Source: an uncultured Clostridia bacterium
GTDB lineage: Bacteria; Bacillota; Clostridia; Oscillospirales; CAG-272
Length of the DNA stretch: 11,090 nucleotides
Direction of reading: 5' to 3'
Assembly (NCBI GenBank): GCA_937934385.1
Contig: CALGZV010000327.1
Coordinates: 1 to 11,090 of the forward strand
Numbering within the stretch: the first letter of the stretch is position 1; the number at the start of each line of letters is the position of its first letter. This document shows, piece by piece, positions 5,680-11,090 of the stretch. A model generated the notes under the pieces. The model did not search any database, was not told where the DNA came from, and saw only the letters and a program-made list of their open reading frames with translations. The position numbers and the translations under genes are program-made.

Positions 5680-6858
5680 TCAATACTGGCGGTCGCAAAG
5701 TGCATACAGATTTATTTCCCATGCGGGAAGACAGCGCTTACGCCGCAGAAACATCCTGTATCCCTGACAAATTGATTCAAGCAGGAGCGGAAGCTCATAA
5801 AGATCCTCCGAACGGTGGTACAGTGAAAGGCATATATCAGGAGTAAATCTCCGAATCGTTTCGGCAGAGCCGAGCAGGGCGTGTTTCTCTGCGCCTTCCA
5901 CGTCATATTTTATGAAGTCCACAGATCTTCCGCCGAGTATACTGTCAAGTGTGAGAGCGGGGATAAGAGATGTTTCTCCTTCATCTCCGACAGATGCAAT
6001 GCGGAAACCGCTGCTGCCCCTGTTGCCGTGTGTGCAGAAGCTGAGGTTTACGCACTCATCCCATGCAGCCGCATTATATGTATCGATACGGAGCGACGGT
6101 ATTTCTGAAGTCAGTCTGTCACATACGGTCCGGAGTTTTTTAAAGCTTTTAGCATCGGGTTCTAATGCGACGATTTTTTCGGTTTCAGGGAAGAACGATA
6201 GAAACTCATTTACAGTGTCTCCGTTGTATGCACCGAGATCTGCATATGAACTGTATTTTCTTCCCGAAAATATTTCCGTGAAGTCTTTATCGGCAGATGA
6301 TGCGCCGAGAAGTGCATGGAGGCATCCGGTAAGCTTTCCTTCTGTTATTCCGTCAAAAATGCGGCGTGATTCTTCATCTGCCAGAAGCTTTCTTGCAGAT
6401 GAGATCTTTTCCCGGTTTTTAAATACAAACTCTTCGGTGAACAGCTCGCTTCCGGATACTACCGGAACGTCAGGGACGTACAGCTCATGCTTTTTTTCAA
6501 TTTCACATATGCGGTCAATAACGTCCGGAAATCTTGTCGCAAAGCAAAGAAGTATTATAAAATCATACTGCGCAAATCGCTCGCATGCCTCTGAGTATGA
6601 CAGTATAGGCATTTCGCGGAATTTTCTGCGTCTGCCGTCTGCTTTTGTCACAAATCCGTCGCTTGCAAAAAAGCCGAGTACCTTGATTTTCTTTTCCAGA
6701 CATATGTCAAGTATTTTATCCGCTCCGTTTCCGGTTCCGTAAAGAAGTACAGGCCGGTGAGTTTCAGAAAGAAAATGCCAGAGATCTTTTTTTACACTAA
6801 AACAACAAGGCTCCGGGGTAACCGTCGGGCGGGTTTTTATGTCGGTCTGTTTATTCAT
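5680..6858 (-). CDS. FkbM-family SAM-dependent methyltransferase with an N-terminal Rossmann-like domain
   Basis: Predicted cytoplasmic O-methyltransferase of 392 residues in two parts. The C-terminal part (about 200-385) is an FkbM-type methyltransferase: SAM-binding motif DLGAYNGDT (207-215), LEPD (232-235) for the ribose contact, LDS (304-306) and the family hallmark IKYDVEGAE (316-324). The N-terminal part (about 35-135) begins with VLLYGTGNGADKIL (37-50), a glycine-rich beta-alpha-beta nucleotide-binding turn, and resembles the small Rossmann domains found in sugar-modifying enzymes. Such fusions are seen in polysaccharide and glycan modification loci, but no glycosyltransferase is adjacent here, so the substrate is unknown. 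The gene starts 41 bp after the LiaF-like gene. Its ribosome binding site is weak (AAAGAAATAA), and TATAAT-like sequence in the gap (6888-6893) lacks a good -35, so cotranscription with the upstream gene is plausible but not certain. Confidence 0.86.
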   Translation of the reverse strand: MNKQTDIKTRPTVTPEPCCFSVKKDLWHFLSETHRPVLLYGTGNGADKILDICLEKKIKVLGFFASDGFVTKADGRRRKFREMPILSYSEACERFAQYDFIILLCFATRFPDVIDRICEIEKKHELYVPDVPVVSGSELFTEEFVFKNREKISSARKLLADEESRRIFDGITEGKLTGCLHALLGASSADKDFTEIFSGRKYSSYADLGAYNGDTVNEFLSFFPETEKIVALEPDAKSFKKLRTVCDRLTSEIPSLRIDTYNAAAWDECVNLSFCTHGNRGSSGFRIASVGDEGETSLIPALTLDSILGGRSVDFIKYDVEGAEKHALLGSAETIRRFTPDICLSLYHRSEDLYELPLLLESICQGYRMFLRRKRCLPAWEINLYALCDRQY

Positions 6859-6899
6859 TTTATGATTATTTCTTTGTTATAATTCGTATTATATACAAA

Positions 6900-7616
6900 T
6901 TATGCATGGCGTATGTTTATGCTTCCGAAGACGGTACGGTAATTCAAAAACAGTTTTGCACTGCCAGGGACGAAAGAATTTGAGCTGTCTACAGTGATGT
7001 TTCTGATCCGCTTGCCTTTTGCAGCGCGTTTTCCGGAAATGTAAATTTCGGTGTCTGCCGGAATGTATATATCTACCGATGACAGAAACGCAGTGACGTC
7101 AAGAATATGACTTCCTGAAAATTCAGCATTCTGAAGAGATAGAGTAAGCTCTGAACATATGGCGGATACGATAGCACCCGAAAATTTTTCATCGTATGAT
7201 TTGACATTTTTACGCATGAATACCGAACGGTATACGGGCATAAGTAGCTGCTCACCGTTTTCGCTGTCATTTATTTTTCTGTATCTGAATATACGGCTTC
7301 TGGAAAAGAAGATAAGTCCTGAGAAGATCAGTATTACCGGAATGAGATATCCGCGTATACCGCTCAGACCGCTTATTCGTCCGGAAAGAAGCCACGCACC
7401 GATAAGAAAGATAAGCAGATCCGATTTTCCCGGTGTTCCTGCAAACATTTTTACGACGGGTGGAAGTATCATGAACCAGAATATCAGGGCGCCTAAGCTG
7501 AATATTGAAAAATTTTTAAGCACTCCTGCCGCTTTGAGCAACAGTCCGATTCCGATTATTATCAGTACTACCGCTGCATAAATGCTTCCGGTTTTATGTG
7601 TTTTTTTCTTTTTCAT
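6900..7616 (-). CDS. LiaF-like membrane protein (LiaF transmembrane plus C-terminal beta domain)
   Basis: Predicted membrane protein of 238 residues. A basic start (MKKKKTHK) precedes four hydrophobic segments at about 11-29, 38-57, 66-79 and 88-105, then a basic stretch and a soluble domain (about 140-238). The soluble part has the repeating short beta-strand pattern of the LiaF C-terminal (cell wall-active antibiotics response) domain: SAICSELTLSL, VTAFLSSVDIYIPAD and the final FGSINIRHA. In Bacillus, LiaF restrains the LiaRS two-component system that answers cell-envelope stress; here no histidine kinase or response regulator is adjacent, so the partner is unknown. An AAAGGA lies about 10 nt before the ATG. 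A TATAAT (7662-7667) upstream is a possible -10, without a clear -35. Family assignment is good, role inferred. Confidence 0.78.
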   Translation of the reverse strand: MKKKKTHKTGSIYAAVVLIIIGIGLLLKAAGVLKNFSIFSLGALIFWFMILPPVVKMFAGTPGKSDLLIFLIGAWLLSGRISGLSGIRGYLIPVILIFSGLIFFSRSRIFRYRKINDSENGEQLLMPVYRSVFMRKNVKSYDEKFSGAIVSAICSELTLSLQNAEFSGSHILDVTAFLSSVDIYIPADTEIYISGKRAAKGKRIRNITVDSSNSFVPGSAKLFLNYRTVFGSINIRHA

Positions 7617-7728
7617 CAGGAGTTTATCCTTTCGGCATTTATCGTGAAGATGCTTTTCTTTATTATATATTCATTTGCATTTGAAAAGTTGAAGATAATG
7701 TAAATTTTTGCTGTCCGATAAGATATGT

Positions 7729-7764
7729 TATGAAGCAGCGGCGATTTCTCGCCGCTGCTTCATA
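7729..7764 (-). terminator. Hairpin terminator after potD
   Basis: TATGAAGCAGCGGCG (7729-7743) and CGCCGCTGCTTCATA (7750-7764) form a perfect 15-bp GC-rich stem with a 6-nt loop, starting one base after the potD stop codon. Only a poor T-rich tail (ACATATCTTA) follows on the minus strand, so it may act as an imperfect intrinsic terminator or protect the 3' end of the pot mRNA. Confidence 0.7.
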
Positions 7765-7765
7765 T

Positions 7766-8998
7766 TTACTGTCTGTTCCGTGCTTTTTTCAGATGGCGGT
7801 GTACATTGATATAAATTATCAGCGCAGTTGCGACAATAAGAAATATCGGTGTTATCCATTTGTTTACGGATGATGTGCTGAGTATATCTGTCCAAAGACG
7901 GTCTATAAGGAGTGTTATTGCTCCGGGAAGCGCAGTATATACTTCCATGTTTTTTGTTTGTTCATTCGACGGATATGAAATACCGTTTTGAGTTTCTTCG
8001 TCAAGGAGTTCGAAAGCACCTGTGTGAGGCGTTGAATATCCTATGTAATCGCAGTTTCTGTATGCGACCTCGCTCTCACAGAGAAAATTGATATACATTT
8101 CTGCAGCATCTTTGTTTTTTGCTCCCTTGGGAATACATGCCGCATCGGTGAAAATGTTTGTTCCTTCTTTTGGAATCGCAAAGGCGAGATCGGGATTGTC
8201 CCTTATCATGGTTACTGCGTCTCCTGCATAATACGGTGCAAGTGCCGCTTCTCCGCCGCCCATTTTGTCGAAGATCTCATCCATAACGTAAGCCTGAACA
8301 AGATTTTTCTGATCAGTGAGAAGCTGTGCGGCTTCCCTGAGCTCAGCTTCGTCTGTGGTATTCGCCGAATATCCGAGCTTCCACAGCGCTATGCCGAATG
8401 CATCGCGTGAGTTGGAGAACATGAGGATATCTCCGGCATATTTTTCATTCCAAAGTATATCCCACGACGCAGGGTCATCGTCCGGATCAACAAGTGTTGT
8501 GTTGTAGATAATACCGACATATCCCCACGTATATGGTACCGAAAAGCTTCCGGTCGGATCATAATCCTGGATGCGGAGATCTTCGCGTATAAATTCGATA
8601 TTCGGTATGTTTTCAAGGTTAAGTTTTTCAAGCATTCCCTCGTTTATCATTCTTGCGATCATGTAATCTGACGGAATAATTACGTCGTACATTCCGCCGC
8701 CGCTTTTCAGTTTTGCATACATCTCTTCGTTTGAAGCATAGGTAGTGTAATTTACATGTATTCCGGTAAGCTTTTCGAATTCCTTGTTGACATCGTAGTC
8801 CTCGTCTGCATAGATGTATTCGCCCCAGTTGTATACGTTTACAGACATGCCCTGACCTTCAAATTTTTTCCAGTCAACGTTTTCGGAGTATTCGATCTTC
8901 TCATCGTCCTCTGCTGCGGTTATCCCGAAAGGAAACGGTGTAAGTACGGCACATAGCAGAAGCGCCGGAATCAGCTTTTCAGAAAATACCTTTTTCAT
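7766..8998 (-). CDS. potD: Spermidine/putrescine ABC transporter substrate-binding protein (PotD)
   Basis: Extracytoplasmic polyamine-binding protein of 410 residues that hands its ligand to the PotB-PotC channel. Residues 1-28 form a signal sequence (basic start, hydrophobic core, then GITA/AED as a likely signal peptidase site). The mature part has the PotD pattern: VYNWGEYI (55-62) equivalent to the NWTEY ligand-pocket segment of the Escherichia coli protein, YDVIIPSDYM, VPYTWGYVG and APYYAGDAV. Unlike the E. coli protein (about 348 residues, soluble), it continues into a C-terminal hydrophobic segment (381-399) with a basic tail HRHLKKARNRQ, a likely membrane anchor. The only Cys near the start (LLLC, residue 16) is a poor lipobox because Leu precedes it. 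The start overlaps the potC stop as ATGA, so the genes are translationally coupled. Confidence 0.94.
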   Translation of the reverse strand: MKKVFSEKLIPALLLCAVLTPFPFGITAAEDDEKIEYSENVDWKKFEGQGMSVNVYNWGEYIYADEDYDVNKEFEKLTGIHVNYTTYASNEEMYAKLKSGGGMYDVIIPSDYMIARMINEGMLEKLNLENIPNIEFIREDLRIQDYDPTGSFSVPYTWGYVGIIYNTTLVDPDDDPASWDILWNEKYAGDILMFSNSRDAFGIALWKLGYSANTTDEAELREAAQLLTDQKNLVQAYVMDEIFDKMGGGEAALAPYYAGDAVTMIRDNPDLAFAIPKEGTNIFTDAACIPKGAKNKDAAEMYINFLCESEVAYRNCDYIGYSTPHTGAFELLDEETQNGISYPSNEQTKNMEVYTALPGAITLLIDRLWTDILSTSSVNKWITPIFLIVATALIIYINVHRHLKKARNRQ

Positions 8999-9789
8999 AA
9001 CCGCTGCTCCTTTCTGCTTTTCTTTTCTGCATTGATATCATGAATATTCATGATAAGCAGAACGAGAAGAACGACTACGAAGATGATCGCAGAGAGAGCG
9101 TTTATCTCAGGGCTGACCTTTCTTCTTGTCATGGAATATATGGTTATGGAGAGCGGCTGTGCTGACGCTCCGTGTGTGAAATAGCTTACTACAAAATCGT
9201 CTATCGAATATGTAAAAGACATCAGGGCGCCGGTTATGATTCCGGGCATAATCTCGGGTATAACGACTTTTATCATTGCTTTTGCCGGATTGCAGCCGAG
9301 ATCCATTGCCGCGTCGTAAAGGCTGCTGTCCATCTGACGCAGCTTCGGAAGTACATTCAGTATTACATACGGTACGCAGAAGGTGATATGTGCCAGTACC
9401 AGTGAAACATATCCGAAGTCGAGCTTCATGGCCACGAAAAGAAGCATAAGCGATACACCGGTAACGATCTCTGGATTCAGTATCGGCATGTATGTGATAT
9501 CTATTATCAGCGAACGCGTGAAGCGCTTCATTCCGGAAATACCGATTGCTGCGGCCGTTCCGAGAACGGTGGATATTACGGTAGCTATTACGGCTATGAT
9601 CAGAGTGTTTATCAGAGATGATATGATGAGATCGTTTGTGAACAGCTTTTTATACCAATCGAGAGTAAAGCCTGTCCATACCGTTCTTGATTTTGACGCA
9701 TTGAAGCTGTTGAGGATCAGTACGCCTATCGGTGCATAGAGGAATATGAACACGATTACCATGTAAATGTTTTTTGATATCTTTTTCAT
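8995..9789 (-). CDS. potC: Spermidine/putrescine ABC transporter permease (PotC)
   Basis: Inner permease subunit of 264 residues, matching the usual PotC length, with about six membrane helices (for example 9-27, 58-85, 105-121, 128-147, 182-200 and 231-249). The cytoplasmic coupling loop with the EAA motif is at about 159-180 (DAAMDLGCNP, then PEIMPGI), which docks onto the PotA ATPase. SIDDFVVSYF (195-204) is characteristic of PotC as opposed to PotB. The ATG (9787-9789) shares one base with the potB stop (TAATG), and the 3' end overlaps potD by four bases. It forms a heterodimeric channel with PotB. Confidence 0.95.
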   Translation of the reverse strand: MKKISKNIYMVIVFIFLYAPIGVLILNSFNASKSRTVWTGFTLDWYKKLFTNDLIISSLINTLIIAVIATVISTVLGTAAAIGISGMKRFTRSLIIDITYMPILNPEIVTGVSLMLLFVAMKLDFGYVSLVLAHITFCVPYVILNVLPKLRQMDSSLYDAAMDLGCNPAKAMIKVVIPEIMPGIITGALMSFTYSIDDFVVSYFTHGASAQPLSITIYSMTRRKVSPEINALSAIIFVVVLLVLLIMNIHDINAEKKSRKEQRL

Positions 9790-10724
9790 TACATCAGCAC
9801 TCCTTCCATATCCTCGTTGTCAAGCTGGTTGGTAACACTCATGCAGAGGAGAACGACGACCATAAGAACAAGGCTCATTGCCGCGCCGAGGTTCGGATTG
9901 TATGCGTTTCCGAGAAATTGCAGGTCTATAAGGTCTCCGATAAGCATATTGGTTCCTCCGCCGAGCATTCTTGAAATTATAAAAGTACTGACGGCGGGTA
10001 CGAATACCATTGTTATTCCGGAGGTTATTCCCGGATAGCTGAGCGGAAGAACGATCTTTGAGAATACCTTGCGGCTGTTTGCTCCGAGATCCTGCGCCGC
10101 ATGGATAGTATTGTCACTTATTTTTGTCATGACCGAGTAAAGCGGGAGTATCATAAAAGGCAGATAGTTATATACCATTCCGAGGACTACCGCCCCCTGA
10201 GTGTTTATCATATCGAACGGACCGATATTAAAAAGACCGAAAAACCGGTTTATCCATCCGTTGCGTTCGAGCAGTGTCATCCATGCATATGTTCGGAGCA
10301 GAAAGTTCATCCACATCGGGATCATTATCAGCATGAGCATGGTGCGCTGTTTAAGAAAATGCATCCGTGATATTATGAAAGCAAGCGGATATCCAAGTAC
10401 AAGGCATATGGCTGTCGCAATAAGAGCGAGCCATATCGAGCGCATCAGTACAGGAAGATAGTCGGATACGGTGAGCAGATTGGCGATAGAAAATACCGTT
10501 TTTTCATATATCGGATTTTCAGCATCCGGATCGGTTTGCAGTGCTTCTGCATATTCTTCTTCAAGCTCTGCTATCTCCTCTTCTTCAAGCGTATTTCCGT
10601 CTGCGTCGACCTTTACCGTGGTCGTGAATGCGAAGCCGATAATGAGGATCATCGGAACTACAATAAAAGCGACCATCCATACAAGATACGGAGCCGCTGC
10701 GATCCTAATCGATTTCTTCTGCAT
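9789..10724 (-). CDS. potB: Spermidine/putrescine ABC transporter permease (PotB) with an acidic extracellular insert
   Basis: Partner permease of PotC, 311 residues. A first helix (about 12-33) is followed by a highly charged segment (38-72, rich in Glu and Asp, including LEEEEIAELEEEYAE) before the rest of the first external loop. Five further helices follow, with the EAA coupling loop at 209-231 (AAQDLGANSR, then LPLSYPGI). Typical PotB proteins are about 275-285 residues, and the acidic insert accounts for the difference. The start ATG has GGAGGT eight nt upstream, lying inside the end of potA, which it overlaps by 20 nt. Helix count and motif order support the PotB call; related uncharacterised spermidine-type permeases are the only alternative. 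Confidence 0.94.
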   Translation of the reverse strand: MQKKSIRIAAAPYLVWMVAFIVVPMILIIGFAFTTTVKVDADGNTLEEEEIAELEEEYAEALQTDPDAENPIYEKTVFSIANLLTVSDYLPVLMRSIWLALIATAICLVLGYPLAFIISRMHFLKQRTMLMLIMIPMWMNFLLRTYAWMTLLERNGWINRFFGLFNIGPFDMINTQGAVVLGMVYNYLPFMILPLYSVMTKISDNTIHAAQDLGANSRKVFSKIVLPLSYPGITSGITMVFVPAVSTFIISRMLGGGTNMLIGDLIDLQFLGNAYNPNLGAAMSLVLMVVVLLCMSVTNQLDNEDMEGVLM

Positions 10725-11090
10725 CGCATGTTACCTCCGTCTCGCCGGTGAAACGTGTCATCTTCGGTCTTTCACTCTTTTTCATTATATGAATGTCCTC
10801 GGGTGTAAGACTTATACCGACGACGTCTCCGACGTTGCGGGCGCGTGTTGAGTGAACGATCCATATATCGGAGTATGCTTTTATTATAATTTCGTAGTGT
10901 ACACCCTTAAAGGTTACTGTCTGAACAACTCCGTTTATTACATCGTCGGAGGCTTCAACAAGGGTGATATCCTCCGGGCGTATAACGACGTCGACAGATT
11001 CCATGGGAGCAAAGCCTTTGTCGAGACATTCGAAATTGTATCCTGCAAATTCTACTAAGTAGTCGCGGTGCATTATACCGTCGATTATGT
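10705..11090 (-). CDS. potA: Polyamine ABC transporter ATP-binding protein (PotA), C-terminal part only
   Basis: The frame stays open from the stop at 10705-10707 to the right window edge, giving 128 codons of the 3' end of a gene usually about 350-380 codons long; the ATPase core with Walker A, signature and Walker B motifs is outside the window. What is visible is the C-terminal TOBE-type regulatory domain: IIDGIMHRDYLVEF, VVIRPEDITL, GVVQTVTFKGVHYE and VGISLTPEDIH, typical of the PotA/MalK subfamily. The ATG at 11073 is an internal Met, not the gene start. Its last codons overlap potB by 20 nt, and it is the first visible gene of the potABCD operon, whose promoter lies off the window. Confidence 0.93.
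   Translation of the reverse strand, partial: IIDGIMHRDYLVEFAGYNFECLDKGFAPMESVDVVIRPEDITLVEASDDVINGVVQTVTFKGVHYEIIIKAYSDIWIVHSTRARNVGDVVGISLTPEDIHIMKKSERPKMTRFTGETEVTCDAEEID

Noticed and set aside
5912..6742. 276-codon plus-strand ORF opposite the methyltransferase
   Set aside because: Serine-rich low-complexity composition, no ribosome binding site, and complete overlap with a gene whose methyltransferase motifs are intact.
6888..6893. TATAAT on the minus strand between the LiaF-like gene and the methyltransferase
   Set aside because: No acceptable -35 at 16-18 bp; in AT-rich gaps such hexamers arise easily, so a separate promoter is not claimed.
8951..8953. Lipoprotein Cys in the PotD signal peptide (LLLC)
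   Set aside because: The residue before Cys is Leu rather than Gly/Ala/Ser, and the hydrophobic core continues past it, so lipid modification is unlikely.

Overview
The window looks like a chromosomal segment from a low-to-mid GC, spore-lineage Bacillota bacterium, most likely a class Clostridia gut-type anaerobe. The reasons are a SpoVG homologue, strong AGGAGG-type ribosome binding sites, AT-rich intergenic DNA with consensus sigma-A promoters, and a LiaF-like membrane protein. The species cannot be named from the sequence alone. Every gene except spoVG lies on the minus strand.

Layout from left to right: (1) 1-3176 holds a minus-strand cluster that reads, in transcription order, DeoR-family repressor, dihydrolipoamide acyltransferase (E2), dihydrolipoyl dehydrogenase (E3, cut by the window edge). 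A textbook promoter (TTGACA, 17 bp, TATAAT) and a perfect 10-bp inverted repeat just downstream of the predicted start site lie in front of the repressor gene, which suggests autoregulation of the whole cluster. No E1 gene lies between the regulator and E2. (2) 3453-5030 holds murC (peptidoglycan precursor ligase), broken by one frameshift, followed by an unlisted 24-codon hydrophobic ORF with a good Shine-Dalgarno and then an intrinsic terminator. (3) 5181-5639 holds the plus-strand spoVG gene with its leader and a strong convergent hairpin terminator. (4) 5680-7616 holds a two-domain FkbM-type methyltransferase and, upstream of it, a LiaF-like four-helix membrane protein. (5) 7729-11090 holds a tightly overlapping polyamine ABC transporter operon potA-potB-potC-potD with a terminator hairpin after potD.

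The functional blocks are central carbon metabolism (a 2-oxoacid dehydrogenase complex with its own repressor), cell wall synthesis and envelope stress, cell-surface or glycan modification, and spermidine/putrescine import. None is an obvious mobile or defence system. The most useful observations are the frameshift in murC, the repressor/operator architecture in front of an E1-less E2-E3 pair, the tiny membrane-type ORF after murC, the C-terminal membrane anchor on PotD, and the acidic insert in PotB. I saw no tRNA, rRNA, CRISPR array, insertion sequence or attachment site.
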